A DNA stretch of 64,000 nucleotides. It comes from Planctomycetota bacterium (GTDB lineage Bacteria; Planctomycetota; Planctomycetia; Planctomycetales; Planctomycetaceae). Numbering within the stretch: the first letter of the stretch is position 1; every line of letters begins with the position of its first letter. The notes under the pieces were generated by a model, which was given only the letters and a program-made list of their open reading frames with translations, searched no databases and was not told the DNA's origin. Shown here piece after piece: positions 45,185 through 55,459 of this stretch. The stretch covers positions 62,001 through 126,000 of the forward strand of contig JAURQH010000019.1 of assembly GCA_030836185.1 (NCBI GenBank). Reading direction: 5' to 3'. The translations under genes and the position numbers were made by a program.

Positions 45185-45624
45185 GGTTGACCTCCCGGTG
45201 GATAAACAATGGTGGTCAGTTTGACAGGACGTGCCGGTTGGCCAGCACTGTTCGTCCAAGAGAGGGAGAGTCTGATCTGTTTCCCGACCGGTTCCGCTGA
45301 TGTCGATTTCACATTGAGCGTCAATTCGCTTTCAGGAAGTACCCGAACTTGCTCGTCGGTAAGTTCCAAGAGACTGGCATCGACTTCGGTCAATTCTTCA
45401 TACGTTTTGACAGAAAGTTCTTCGAGCTGATTGGTGACAATCTCGGTGGCGAGAGTGCGACGTTCGGACTCGCGCTTCTGATGATCGGCCCAGCGGACCA
45501 TCGGCATGATGGTGCTGATCAGCATCCCGATCAAAATCATCGAGACGATCAACTCCAGCGACGTAATCCCGTCGCGAGATCGTCGTGTTCGTTTTTTTTC
45601 AAATTGTAAAGCGGAGTCACGCAT
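45181..45624 (-). CDS. GspI-like minor pseudopilin
   Basis: 147 residues. Prepilin signal RSRDG-ITSLELIVSMILIGM, Gly19 before the cut and Glu at +5, with a long hydrophobic helix. A heptad-like helix WADHQKRESERRTLATEIVTNQLEEL follows, then a small beta part. Similar to GspI or PilV. It is first in the coupled I-J-K run and starts nine bases after the end of the GspF-like gene. Confidence 0.75.
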   Translation of the reverse strand: MRDSALQFEKKRTRRSRDGITSLELIVSMILIGMLISTIMPMVRWADHQKRESERRTLATEIVTNQLEELSVKTYEELTEVDASLLELTDEQVRVLPESELTLNVKSTSAEPVGKQIRLSLSWTNSAGQPARPVKLTTIVYPPGGQP

Positions 45625-45633
45625 AACGAACTT

Positions 45634-47130
45634 CTAACTGAGATCCCTCAGCAATTTAACCAACGGCATAAAAAACCCGAGACAAATTAAAAACGTGATA
45701 ATGCCCATGAGTAATACCACGGCAGGCTGTAAGAATTCCAAAATGGCCATCCACCGGAAGGCGAAACGCCGTTCGAGGGCATCGGCAAGTTGATTGAGGG
45801 CCCAGGGGAGGTTGCCCGCGCCTTGTGCCGATTTTAAGAGTGCCGACTCGGGTCGTGTGATCAAACCGGTCGTTTGCATCGCGTCCCAAAGATTGACTCC
45901 TTGCTGACATTTCTTATCGACGTGATTCATGGCCGCTTTGATCGACTTCTGCCGATGCGAACTTGCCAGGAATTGAGTCGTTTCGCGGAACGGTTTTTCA
46001 GAAGAGGCGGGCGAGGCAAACGCGCGTAGCAATTGAGACACATCAATTCTTCGAAACAGACGGTTGATGAGTGGGAGATTCAGTTCGCGAAAACCAATCA
46101 TGAAACCGGCAATCAGGAACAAAACAAGACCCAGAATCAGGGGAAAAATCACAATGGCATATCGGGCAATCAAATCGGCGATACTGATTGCGATTATTGT
46201 TGGTTCAGGCAGCTCTGTATCAAAGCCTTGAAAGATCGATTTGAACTTCGGGACAATCGAGTAGTTGACATACATCACCATGTTCAAAGCAAATAGTGGT
46301 AGGAAGACAAGATAGACCGCAGCCATTGTGGGGGAAAAACCGGAGGCGGGGCGAAAGAAACCGGCTTGGCTATGTTGAACGGCCGCTTGGAGAGTCGCTT
46401 CACCCAATTTTCCATTCAACTCCCCTGTCCTCAGGATTAACAACGATTGGGAGGGAACGATACGGGGCACGCGCGATAGTGCACTTGCCACGGCAACACC
46501 TGATCGCAACTGGGGTATCAAGCGATTGACGCGGCGACGAAATCTGCGGGAGAGATTTTCTGAGACCGTTTCCAATTCGGCGACGAGATCAGTTTGATTG
46601 CGTATCGACAGTGCGAGCGTCCAGAGAATCGTGCTTTGATCCATGCGCGTGCGAGATTTATAAGCAGTGGTCAAACCAATAACTAATGGAACCAGCAGGA
46701 ACAGAGACAATATCACTCCCGTACCACCGACAGTTATGATCAAAAACACGATGGCAATGATTAGCAGCAAGATCGGTATGAAATGACTGGCCACTCGTAA
46801 CCACATCGCGAGAGCTTGGAAAGAACGCTCGCTACGACTGTCATCGATTTTGAGCAGATTGCCTGCCGCCATCATCAATAAGAAGCCCACGATGAAAAAA
46901 TAGATCGCAAAAATTCCTGCAACGACGCTTTCCACAGAGGTTAAGACCAAAAGCAATGCGCCCAAGCTGAACGAACCCAAGCTGTAAACAAACAAGCGTG
47001 TCGCAAAACTGGAACTGCACTTGAGGCGCGAACTCGCCGCGATCTTGCCGGCAACCGCGAGTAACATAAACTCAATCGGCACCAGACACAGGATCAGGGG
47101 GATCAAAATGTGAAGGTAATCACTATCCAT
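45634..47130 (-). CDS. GspF-like protein with extra N-terminal membrane domain (third GspF)
   Basis: 498 residues. The first 150 residues hold about five hydrophobic segments not found in usual GspF. The rest is a GspF-type core: LALSIRNQTDLVAELETVS, RLIPQLRSGVAVASAL, then MYVNYSIVPKFKSIFQGFDTELP and the C-terminal GLVLFLIAGFMIGF and FFMPLVKLLRDLS. The end and the PKFK.IF.GFDTELP motif are nearly those of the next gene upstream, so the two arose by duplication. It lies 34 bases behind that gene. It would form part of the inner-membrane platform contacting GspE. Confidence 0.85.
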   Translation of the reverse strand: MDSDYLHILIPLILCLVPIEFMLLAVAGKIAASSRLKCSSSFATRLFVYSLGSFSLGALLLVLTSVESVVAGIFAIYFFIVGFLLMMAAGNLLKIDDSRSERSFQALAMWLRVASHFIPILLLIIAIVFLIITVGGTGVILSLFLLVPLVIGLTTAYKSRTRMDQSTILWTLALSIRNQTDLVAELETVSENLSRRFRRRVNRLIPQLRSGVAVASALSRVPRIVPSQSLLILRTGELNGKLGEATLQAAVQHSQAGFFRPASGFSPTMAAVYLVFLPLFALNMVMYVNYSIVPKFKSIFQGFDTELPEPTIIAISIADLIARYAIVIFPLILGLVLFLIAGFMIGFRELNLPLINRLFRRIDVSQLLRAFASPASSEKPFRETTQFLASSHRQKSIKAAMNHVDKKCQQGVNLWDAMQTTGLITRPESALLKSAQGAGNLPWALNQLADALERRFAFRWMAILEFLQPAVVLLMGIITFLICLGFFMPLVKLLRDLS

Positions 47131-47164
47131 CAGGTGTTCTTCAACACTCCATCAGTTATGAATC

Positions 47165-48382
47165 TCAGGAAAGATCGTTTAACAATTTGATTAAAGGAGT
47201 AAACAATGCCATCACAAAAAAACCGACGACAAATAATGTCATAAATAACAAAAAGGGCTCTATCACGACCGGTAACAGGCTGGCCCCATCATCAGCCTGT
47301 CTGCCGTAGACTTCGCCCATTGATTCCAAATTCTGCTGGAACGACTCCGGGCGACTTGCCCAATGAAACGCCATCAATAAATTACTCGGGATCGTCAAAC
47401 ATGGCGTGGCCGCTACGGACAATGACTCTCCTCGATTCAAATCGCGGGCGATTTCTAAACTCTCATCTTCCAGGGTCAGATTGCCACTTCCTGATGCCGC
47501 CAATTTGACGGCGACATCCATAGGCACCTGATGCTCGACAAGTTCTCCCAACAGATGGCTGAACGTGGACAATGTGTTGGCTCGAAACGCTTTTCCCGAG
47601 AATGGGATGTGATGGATGAATTGTTGACGTAGTCGTTGAATCGAACGAGCGCCAAAGACACGTAATACGGTCAAACCAAGCAACAGATAAATCAGCCACA
47701 TCCAATATTGACTGGCGAAGTCTCCGAGCGTCATGACAAACATGGAGAGCGAGGGAAGTTCTGTATCGAAACCGACAAAGATTTCCTTAAACTTGGGGAC
47801 GATCTTGGCCAAAATGAAGACAGTTGCAAATAGTAACGCCGCCAAAATGATTTGGGAGTACAACAGCCCGGCCCAGATTTTACGAGACCGCCGCAACGAA
47901 GCCTGCTGAATCACCAGATAGCGACTAATGATGATTGATAGCCGTTCGGGAGGCAGTTTCAATTGAAATAATTCGCTGAGTACCGGAGGGAATTGCCGAC
48001 TCGATGAGGCCGAGATTTCTTCCCATGTCTTCCCCGCTTGAAGCTGTTCGCTGAGAGACAAGAGCGCCCGGGAAACACGGGGCGAAGGATGCTCTTCCGC
48101 CATCATGCGCAAGCCCGCTTCCAGCGGTAAGCCGGCACGCGTGAGCGATGCGAATGCTTCTCCCAACTCCTCGACATTCTCGTCACTAAACACCACATCG
48201 GCGGCTTCATCATCCGACCTCTCGCTCGGTGAGTGATCGCCTGCGTTCCGCATTTGCAAAGTAATCTCAACGAGCCCCTCATGGGTAAGTTGCTCCTGCG
48301 CTGAGTGCAATGAATCCGCTTCCAGTTCCCCCGAAACAGGCTGCTGGTTCTGATTGATTGCTTTGTATTGATAGCGAGGCAT
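47165..48382 (-). CDS. GspF-like inner-membrane platform protein (second GspF)
   Basis: 405 residues, the normal GspF length. It starts with the family's MPRYQYKAINQNQQPVSGELEAD, then the cytoplasmic helical domains (ASLTRAGLPLEAGLRMMAEE) and three membrane helices. The repeat motif is IVPKFKEIFVGFDTELPSLS, and the end LFTPLIKLLNDLS is shared with its downstream neighbour. 21 bases separate it from the third-paralogue gene upstream. GspF works with the ATPase to add pseudopilin subunits. Confidence 0.9.
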   Translation of the reverse strand: MPRYQYKAINQNQQPVSGELEADSLHSAQEQLTHEGLVEITLQMRNAGDHSPSERSDDEAADVVFSDENVEELGEAFASLTRAGLPLEAGLRMMAEEHPSPRVSRALLSLSEQLQAGKTWEEISASSSRQFPPVLSELFQLKLPPERLSIIISRYLVIQQASLRRSRKIWAGLLYSQIILAALLFATVFILAKIVPKFKEIFVGFDTELPSLSMFVMTLGDFASQYWMWLIYLLLGLTVLRVFGARSIQRLRQQFIHHIPFSGKAFRANTLSTFSHLLGELVEHQVPMDVAVKLAASGSGNLTLEDESLEIARDLNRGESLSVAATPCLTIPSNLLMAFHWASRPESFQQNLESMGEVYGRQADDGASLLPVVIEPFLLFMTLFVVGFFVMALFTPLIKLLNDLS

Positions 48383-48403
48383 ACGGTCTGAATTCGAAAA
48401 GTG

Positions 48404-49483
48404 TTACTCGGTTCCCAACTTGGTCATCAATTCGATGATGGGGTAAAACAAAGACAATGCATATAACAAGACGGCGGTTCCCGCGATCGCGACTACGATC
48501 ACGATTGGAAAAATCGTTTGAAAGCGGTCGCTGCTCAGCGAGGCTTTGCGGAAATACATGTCAGACAAATGTGCCAATGTGGACGGCAAAGAATTCTGGC
48601 TCGCTCCAATTCTCATCATCCCCACAATAAAGGGAGGCAACGCTTGGCCCGTGGGTAATTCATCGGCAGGTAACTTACCTTTCTCGGCGGCTTCTGCCCA
48701 GCGGTTTGCATCGGCCATCAACGCAGAGTCTCCGGTCGCTTGAGCCGCCAATGTCAACGCACGCGATTCGGGGACGCCGTATTTCATCAACTGCGATGCG
48801 AAATGTGTGAACGTCGACCAATGCGAATAACGGACAATGCGGGCGACTCCCGGAAGATACCGACTCCACCCATAATCGAGAGCCCCCCGATGACTGCGAG
48901 AGCCAACTCGATACAAACTGAACGCGAGAGCAAACCCCAGGACGATTAAGGGGATCCAACCCAGCAGCATCACTTCCTTCGGCAACTCACCGATCAACCG
49001 AATCACTCCAGAACCTCCCATGCCGAATCCTGCAAAAATCTCCTTCATTTTCGGAAGGATAAAAAAGCACGAAGACCAGAACAAAAACCACGCCAGCATC
49101 ACGACCAAGGTGGGATAGATCATCGCCAGCGTAATTTGATTGCGGGTTTCCTGCGCGCGGCGTGCGTACTGAGCGACCGATTCCACGGCATCGGCGAGTT
49201 GTCCCGATTCGGCACCCGCTGCCAGGATCGCCTGATAAGTGGTCGGCATCTTCTGATCGACGGCAGCCAACGCATCGTGTAACGATTTTCCACGATCAAT
49301 CTCGTCGGCCAAGGCGCGCGAGTAGTTTTGTAAGCGACCAGAAACGGAGGAGGAAAAGCCTTTCAAACCAATTGATAACGGAATGCCGGCACGCAGTAAC
49401 GACGCAAGCTCCTCGTTCAAGGCGATAAATTGATCGGCTTTTAATGTCTGTGGGGTTGTCGGTTTTGAGTCTGACAAGCGCAA
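48404..49483 (-). CDS. GspF-like inner-membrane platform protein (first GspF)
   Basis: 359 residues. Lacks the N-terminal YKA..-type strand domain and starts near the first cytoplasmic helical domain (ADQFIALNEELASLLRAGIPLSIGL). Membrane segments lie near 120-145, 165-190 and 325-350; ILPKMKEIFAGFGMGG stands where the others have PKFKEIF.GFDTE. It is the first of three GspF-like genes, 293 bases after the GspE gene. It is more diverged than the other two are from each other. Confidence 0.88.
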   Translation of the reverse strand: MRLSDSKPTTPQTLKADQFIALNEELASLLRAGIPLSIGLKGFSSSVSGRLQNYSRALADEIDRGKSLHDALAAVDQKMPTTYQAILAAGAESGQLADAVESVAQYARRAQETRNQITLAMIYPTLVVMLAWFLFWSSCFFILPKMKEIFAGFGMGGSGVIRLIGELPKEVMLLGWIPLIVLGFALAFSLYRVGSRSHRGALDYGWSRYLPGVARIVRYSHWSTFTHFASQLMKYGVPESRALTLAAQATGDSALMADANRWAEAAEKGKLPADELPTGQALPPFIVGMMRIGASQNSLPSTLAHLSDMYFRKASLSSDRFQTIFPIVIVVAIAGTAVLLYALSLFYPIIELMTKLGTE

Positions 49484-49776
49484 GTCACCTCAAACAAATT
49501 TCAGGAGTATCGTAGAGAAATTCTGCAATGCGTCAGGGCAAATTCAGCGATGGAGACTTTGTGTGAACGAACTCGCGGTGATTAAGGATCTTGCCTCTTT
49601 CCGTTTTTCGCGAGATCGAATCAGAATTCTCGAAATGAGAACAGCAGTGAGAAAATGATGACGAACGCCATGCTTAAACAGGAATTCTTCTCACCTGCCG
49701 TCATCGTCACTCATAGGTATCTGTTTGTCAACGATTATTTTAAGAACGGGATTCGGGACACAAACGGCCCACGCCA

Positions 49777-51009
49777 TTAACTCTCGAAATGCTCGCGAAA
49801 ACCGAGAATTCGACGAACTTCCGCGGGAGACGTTTTACCCGCGTTGACGGCGGCCGTCGCCATTTGCCAGCGAGAGTTCATCCCCGACTCAAGGGCCGCC
49901 GCTTCAATCTCGTTGGAGTCCCGATGTTCCAGAATTGCCTGACGCACTTTAGTGCGGTTGAGAGTCAGCATTTCCAGAATGGGAAACCGGCCCGCGTATC
50001 CGGTGCCGTCACAACTTTCGCAGCCGACCGCCACCCTCACTTTTTCAACGGAGAGCCCTAACCGCTCTTGCTCCTCGGAACTGGTCTGTGAACAGTCGCA
50101 AAGTTTGCGTGCCAGTTGTTGATTGAGGACACACAATAATCCACTCGTCAGTTGATACGGCTCGATACCCATATCGAGTAATCTCGAAACTGCTTCTGCC
50201 GCACTTCCCGCATGAAAAGTCGTAATCACCAGATGCCCGGTGAGCGCAGCTTGAAACACCAGTTGTGCCGTCTCCTGATCGCGAATTTCGCCCACCAGAA
50301 TCACTTCAGGATCCTGACGCAGTAAGGACTTCAACGCGACACTGTAATCAAACCCACGAGCCGGCCTGATCTGCGATTGACTCGCCGCCGGGATAACGGC
50401 TTCAATCGGGTCTTCCAGTGATGAAATCGCGCGACGAATGGGAGAATCTTCGGCAATCGCTCTCAAACAGGCATAAGCCGTCGTTGTCTTTCCCGATCCC
50501 GAAGATCCCGTGAGCATAATGACGCCGCTCGTCTCAAACAGATTCTGGGTCAGTTGATCGAGAGTCTCAGCGGGATAGTCGAGTGACGAGAGCGTACGAT
50601 AGTCGCCCGAGCCGACAAACAACCGAATGACGGCCTTCTCACCAAACATCGACGGGAAGGTGCTGACCCGCACCTCAGATCCGGCTTCCCGATTTTGTAT
50701 CCGACCTTCCTGAGGCACATCCGTGTGATACGTCAATAACTCGGCGAGAACCTTCAAACGAGAAATGATATTGGCTTTGAGAGCCTGCGGGAACTCGGCC
50801 ACCAGATGCAAGACGCCGTTGATGCGCCAATTCATTTCCAACGCCGACTCGCGAGGAACAAGATGAATATCGGTGGCATTGTGTCGTTGAGCTGATTGCA
50901 AGATTTGATCGACAAGTTCGGGGACTCTTTCGGGATCGGCAGACGCTCCTCCGGCGAGTTGTCGATCGGCAAGATCCTGTTGAAAACTATTTTGTGGCGT
51001 GACGGGCAT
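49777..51009 (-). CDS. GspE/PilB-type secretion ATPase, short form
   Basis: 410 residues, lacking the long N1/N2 domains of GspE (usually 500 or more). The N2-like start (DQILQSAQRHNATDIHLVPRE) leads directly to the ATPase core. Walker A GSSGSGKT is at 168-175, the Asp box LEDPIEAVIP near 199, Walker B VILVGEIRD at 236 onward and the His box TGHLVITTFHAG. Four Cys of the zinc domain are present (C304, C306, C330, C333). The ATG at 51009 is preferred over a TTG four codons earlier; no ribosome site is clear. It powers pseudopilus assembly with the GspF proteins. A 293-bp gap precedes the first GspF gene. Confidence 0.92.
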   Translation of the reverse strand: MPVTPQNSFQQDLADRQLAGGASADPERVPELVDQILQSAQRHNATDIHLVPRESALEMNWRINGVLHLVAEFPQALKANIISRLKVLAELLTYHTDVPQEGRIQNREAGSEVRVSTFPSMFGEKAVIRLFVGSGDYRTLSSLDYPAETLDQLTQNLFETSGVIMLTGSSGSGKTTTAYACLRAIAEDSPIRRAISSLEDPIEAVIPAASQSQIRPARGFDYSVALKSLLRQDPEVILVGEIRDQETAQLVFQAALTGHLVITTFHAGSAAEAVSRLLDMGIEPYQLTSGLLCVLNQQLARKLCDCSQTSSEEQERLGLSVEKVRVAVGCESCDGTGYAGRFPILEMLTLNRTKVRQAILEHRDSNEIEAAALESGMNSRWQMATAAVNAGKTSPAEVRRILGFREHFES

Positions 51010-51158
51010 GGAGCAAATCAAATGAAGTGTGTGGAATATTAAGGCTCCTCAATTGTGCCCGATCAAGACTGTGAATCCAACAGGAATATTTTGAAGCGAG
51101 ATACTACTTGAACGCGCTTTCGGTGCTTTCCGGTGTTCTGATAAATTCAGCCACACAA

Positions 51159-52532
51159 TCAATCTTTAATTTGAGACGACGATTGCAAAGCACTCTCCAC
51201 ACGTCGTTCTACATACTCCACATGTAATCGCAAGTTGTAAAACTCTTCCATGTAGGACAACGGGACCGACGTGATTTCATCCAACTCACCATGCATCTCC
51301 TTAATCGCGGCTTGGTGGTGCGTGAGAGATTCTTCTGTTGACCCGTCGCGTAAGTCGGCTTCGATCTCGCGCAGTAATCGATACCAACGATAGATGCGTG
51401 AGCGAATTCGCCAGCGGTAAACGGGCGGCGCGATTTTGAATAGTGGAAATAGCAGCGTCAACACAGGGATCAGCAATATTTTCCCCCGATTGATGGTCGA
51501 TGCCACCCAGAACGGCAAGTGTTTTTGAAGAACCGGAGGCCCCGAGACGAAATAGCTTCTTGCCAGATCATTCAGCGGGAACTCAATTAATCTTTGGGAA
51601 GGAAACACTCCCTCGGGAACAAGTTCGTTTCCTCGTTCATGACTCTTCTCGGCAGCCTGCATAAATAGCGGCACAAACGCTTGATGCAAGTCGGTTGTCG
51701 CGACAAGATTGGCGGCCGGTGCGATTAGATGAGTGTCTTCTTCAGGAATATCTTTTTGCAGATCGATGACTCCGCGAAAAAGCGTCACATCGCTCAGGTA
51801 AGACAGTGATCGCGACCAGGCTCCATGACGATCAAAATCCATCAAGCGGATATTTTTATCTCGCAATAACTCTTGAATGGTTCGCGAACGGGGAAGTCCG
51901 ACAAGAATCGCCGCGTCAATCTCTCCCGACTTCAGTTTGGACGACGACGCCTCATTGCCGAGGTCAAGAAATGTCGTGGTAGTTTCTGCTTCAACGCCAC
52001 TGATGGATAACAGCCGGTCGGCAATCGCCTGAGTCCCACTTCCATTCGCTCCGAGAGAGACCGTCATCCCGCGAAGATCGCGGAGATCATTGATTTGCTG
52101 TTCGTTCCGATAAAATACCCAAACCGGCTCCAGATACAAACTTGCCAAAGATTCCAAGTTCGCCTGAAACTCGATTCCTTCAGGCGCAGTCCCACCTTGC
52201 ACGATGGCAATATCAATCTCGGGATCTGACTTTAGTAACTGATAGTTCTCGACTGATCCGGCTGTTTCACGAACGACCAATTCAATGCCATGTTCGGCGA
52301 AGTATTCTGCGTACTCCTCAGCAATCTGATAGTAAGCCCCATCTGCAGGGCCGGCAGCAATTGTGATTGTTTGTGGTGGCGCTGGCTCGACAAAAAACCA
52401 GGCGATGCCAAAGGCGCAAATTGTAAACAGTAATCCACCTCCCCACATTTTCAGCCACAAGCTCCGCAATTGTCGTAGCGTGTGCTTCAACTTTTGCGTC
52501 AATATGCCGTTGGGTTGGGGGTCCGCGGTCAT
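51159..52532 (-). CDS. TAXI family solute-binding protein, membrane anchored
   Basis: 457 residues. A transmembrane helix (about 33-48) is followed by a TAXI (TRAP-associated extracytoplasmic immunogenic) binding domain: TITIAAGPADGAYYQIAEEY, VRETAGSVENYQLL, DIAIVQGGTAPEG and VSLGANGSGTQAIADRLLS. A second membrane segment (about 345-370) and a cytoplasmic tail with a helical stretch follow. Such two-helix TAXI proteins occur without a TRAP permease and may sense rather than transport. No DctQ/DctM genes are near. It lies 149 bases upstream of gspE in the same direction. Confidence 0.85.
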   Translation of the reverse strand: MTADPQPNGILTQKLKHTLRQLRSLWLKMWGGGLLFTICAFGIAWFFVEPAPPQTITIAAGPADGAYYQIAEEYAEYFAEHGIELVVRETAGSVENYQLLKSDPEIDIAIVQGGTAPEGIEFQANLESLASLYLEPVWVFYRNEQQINDLRDLRGMTVSLGANGSGTQAIADRLLSISGVEAETTTTFLDLGNEASSSKLKSGEIDAAILVGLPRSRTIQELLRDKNIRLMDFDRHGAWSRSLSYLSDVTLFRGVIDLQKDIPEEDTHLIAPAANLVATTDLHQAFVPLFMQAAEKSHERGNELVPEGVFPSQRLIEFPLNDLARSYFVSGPPVLQKHLPFWVASTINRGKILLIPVLTLLFPLFKIAPPVYRWRIRSRIYRWYRLLREIEADLRDGSTEESLTHHQAAIKEMHGELDEITSVPLSYMEEFYNLRLHVEYVERRVESALQSSSQIKD

Positions 52533-52831
52533 GCGGTCTCTTCCTTGAACTACGAACTCGTGAAATTCTTACTGGAATGCGCGGGGATTCTAACCCAGAT
52601 TGCCAATTCGTGCAGCGTCATTTTTGACAAACGATGCTTCGCGCGCTGAGGAATTCAATAACTTCCCAAATAGCCCAAACACACAAATCTGTCATCATCC
52701 CGAAATATTGACCAGTTCGTACTACTGATTCAATAATTCCAATCATTATATCCCGGTTGATTGTCCGATATTGAATGAACTGAAGAATACCCTGCAAACG
52801 GTCGGATATCTTCGCGCTGGAGACTGCACAG

Positions 52832-53959
52832 TTGAGGTGTTTTACCCGCCAAAACATCAATTTAACCTTGTTAATGTTGCTGATCATTTCAGTAACATCA
52901 ACGACGGTTTATGCGCAGCACGCGGGGCCAAAGACACGTTCTCTCACAACGACTTACTCTGTTCCTCAACAATCCACTCCAACGAGACAAACCCAAACAC
53001 CCACACGTGGTGTTCAAAGATTTGAATCGTATTCCGAGCCGATACTTTTTTCGGAACCCAGCCCACCGCTCCAACTCCCGGAGCCTGAAGCGATTCTCGC
53101 GGGTCACAATGCTTTGAATCATCACAATGTTTCGAGCAAACCGACAACCGTCGACACCGCGAGTTTCCAAGCCAGCTTGGATTCCTGCGGCAGCGATTGT
53201 TGGACCTTTCAACGTCTCCCAGACGGCTTGATGTACAAGTCTTATCTCGCCGGAGAAAAAGAACCCCGCTTCGCGAGCTTCTGGGCGGATCTCGGTGGTC
53301 ATGGGTATGTCTGGGATTCGACGATCGGTGGAAGAGTCGGCTTATTACGTTACGGCACAACCGACACCATCAAGCCACAAGGTTGGCAGCTTGACATGGA
53401 GGGGGCCGTGATGCCTCGACTCGATATGGAAAGCAAGAATGACTTGATCGCGGTCGATTTTCGCTTCGGAGCCCCGATCACTTATCGCAATGGTCCAACG
53501 TCCTACAAGTTTGGCTATTATCATATCAGCTCGCATGTGGGTGATGAGTTTCTCGAGAACAACCCCGCATTTGTGAGAGACCATTTCGTGCGTGAGGCGC
53601 TCGTTGCCGCCATCAGTCATGAACCGAACGACTTCGTCAGACTTTATGGAGAGGTTGCGTATTCCGTCATTGCTAAAGGAAGTGCCGAACCGATTGAGAT
53701 GCAGTTCGGTGCAGAATACTCGGCCCAAGCCGCGACGGGTATCTATTCATCTCCCTTCGCTGCCGTGAATGCCCATTTACGAGAAGAAGCCAATTATGGG
53801 GGGAATGTCACAGTTCAAGCCGGTTGGCAATGGCGCGGTGTCACTTCTGACCGTTTGTGGCGAATGGGCTTCCAGTATTACAACGGACAAACCAGCCAGT
53901 ACGTTTTGGGTCTTCAACACGAAGAACTTTACGGCGTCGGCATGTGGTTTGATTATTAA
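52832..53959 (+). CDS. DUF1207 secreted protein
   Basis: 375 residues. A TTG start at 52832 (GGAG nine bases before) gives a basic N-terminus and signal peptide (TLLMLLIISVTSTTVYAQ). After a polar Pro/Thr/Gln-rich stretch to about 95, the DUF1207 domain begins: FQRLPDGLMYKSYLAGEKEP and RFASFWADLGGHGYVWDSTI, DMEGAVMPRLDM, GYYHISSHVGDEF and the closing QYVLGLQHEELYGVGMWFDY. The strands with aromatic ends suggest an outer-membrane beta-barrel (inference). Function unknown. It converges on the DUF1501 gene with 17 bases between. Confidence 0.85.
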   Translation: MRCFTRQNINLTLLMLLIISVTSTTVYAQHAGPKTRSLTTTYSVPQQSTPTRQTQTPTRGVQRFESYSEPILFSEPSPPLQLPEPEAILAGHNALNHHNVSSKPTTVDTASFQASLDSCGSDCWTFQRLPDGLMYKSYLAGEKEPRFASFWADLGGHGYVWDSTIGGRVGLLRYGTTDTIKPQGWQLDMEGAVMPRLDMESKNDLIAVDFRFGAPITYRNGPTSYKFGYYHISSHVGDEFLENNPAFVRDHFVREALVAAISHEPNDFVRLYGEVAYSVIAKGSAEPIEMQFGAEYSAQAATGIYSSPFAAVNAHLREEANYGGNVTVQAGWQWRGVTSDRLWRMGFQYYNGQTSQYVLGLQHEELYGVGMWFDY

Positions 53960-53976
53960 GTGATGTTTGATGTTTG

Positions 53977-55353
53977 CTAACTGATCACTTCATTCACCAC
54001 GCGGCCCGCGACGTCGGTCAAGCGGAAATCGCGACCGGCAAAGCGGTACGTCAATTTCTCGTGATCGATTCCCAAGAGATGCAGAATGGTTGCGTGCAAG
54101 TCGTGCATGTGAACGCGATCAACGGCTGCATGATATCCGAAGTCATCTGTTTCTCCGTAGGAGATGCCCGGCTGAACGCCACCACCCGCCATCCAGCAAC
54201 AAAACCCTTGTGGGTTATGGTCGCGACCGTTCGTTCCCTGCGCGGTGGGTGTTCGGCCAAATTCACCACTCCAGACTACCAGCGTATCGTCCAACAGCCC
54301 ACGCGCTTTCAGATCGGCCAGCAAACCGGCAATGGGCTTGTCGGTCGCGAGTGAGTTCTTTTCGTGTCCGGCTTTGAGGCCACCATGTTGGTCCCAAACA
54401 TTACCCGTGGAAAGTTCGACATAGCGGACACCCGCTTCCAGCAAACGCCGACCGAGTAAACATTGTCGCCCGAAGTTATCGGTTTCTTTAGTGCCGATGC
54501 CGTACTGTTGTTGGGTTTCTTCGGTCTCTTGCGAGAGATCGAGAACCTCGGGGGCGACACGCTGCATACGGCTGGCAAGATCGTACGCTTCGATCATTCC
54601 TTTGATACGACTATCGGGCCCAATTCGGTCGAGATGAGACTGATTGAAAGATTGAATCAAAGACAATCTGCGCTGTTCGCGTTCCGGTTGTTTTTCTGCC
54701 GGATTCAAAAACTCGATGCGTCCGTCCCCAAACTTTCCCTGACGACCGATGGCGGTTGCCTGATGCTCGGCGGGAAGAAACGCCGAGCCATAATTACGTG
54801 GTCCGCCATGTCCGCTGGAAGGGCCAATCGAGATGAATGCCGGGAGGTCGTTACTTTCCTTGCCCAGACCATAAGAAATCCAGGCACCGACCGACGGACG
54901 AGCCAAGTTGTCGCTGCCGGTATGCAACATCGACACCGCCTGTCCGTGTGATTGACCGCGACTGTGCATCGATTTGATCACGCACAAGTCATCCGCCATC
55001 TCGGCTATGTTCGGCAACAATTCAGAGACCCAGTGTCCCGATTCGCCATGCCGGGCAAACTTCCAGGGCGACCCCATCAATTTTCGTTGAGCGTCGATGT
55101 TGTCAGGAGTTTCAAACGGTAATTCACCGCCGTCCCGTTTCTGAAGTTCTGTTTTGTAATCAAAAGTATCGACGTGACTCGGCCCGCCGTGCATGAACAG
55201 AAAAATCACCCGCTTCGCGCGAGCTGGATGATGGACAATCTGGGGTTGAGACCCACCCGCCGCTTCGAGTGTACTTCCCGTGAGACCCGACATGGAGAGC
55301 CCAACACCACCAAGAGCCAGTTGTTTCAGATGATCTCGTCGGTTGATAGTCAT
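53977..55353 (-). CDS. DUF1501 family secreted protein
   Basis: 458 residues. The ATG at 55353 gives a twin-arginine-like signal ([19 protein letters not shown]). DUF1501 features include [60 protein letters not shown] and GRDHNPQGF, resembling an alkaline-phosphatase/sulfatase-like fold with possible metal residues. Function is not known; the family is abundant in planctomycetes, normally directly after a DUF1549/DUF1553 gene as here (106-bp gap, with a REP-like repeat in it). Secretion suggests polysaccharide-related work (inference). Confidence 0.92.
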   Translation of the reverse strand: MTINRRDHLKQLALGGVGLSMSGLTGSTLEAAGGSQPQIVHHPARAKRVIFLFMHGGPSHVDTFDYKTELQKRDGGELPFETPDNIDAQRKLMGSPWKFARHGESGHWVSELLPNIAEMADDLCVIKSMHSRGQSHGQAVSMLHTGSDNLARPSVGAWISYGLGKESNDLPAFISIGPSSGHGGPRNYGSAFLPAEHQATAIGRQGKFGDGRIEFLNPAEKQPEREQRRLSLIQSFNQSHLDRIGPDSRIKGMIEAYDLASRMQRVAPEVLDLSQETEETQQQYGIGTKETDNFGRQCLLGRRLLEAGVRYVELSTGNVWDQHGGLKAGHEKNSLATDKPIAGLLADLKARGLLDDTLVVWSGEFGRTPTAQGTNGRDHNPQGFCCWMAGGGVQPGISYGETDDFGYHAAVDRVHMHDLHATILHLLGIDHEKLTYRFAGRDFRLTDVAGRVVNEVIS

Positions 55354-55372
55354 GGTGATATTCCAGAAATGA

Positions 55373-55402
55373 TAGCCCTGGAGCACAAGCTCCGGGGATG
55401 GG
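55373..55402 (+). repeat. REP-like hairpin repeat, copy 2
   Basis: TAGCCC, then a strong hairpin GGAGC-ACAA-GCTCC, then GGGGATGGG. It is in the gap between the PSD1 and DUF1501 genes. Same family as 26946-26975 and 63531-63560. Confidence 0.7.
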
Positions 55403-55459
55403 TTGTATATCTAAAATGGTCACGCCGCATTCGTGTACAACGGCGATCTAACACGCTCA

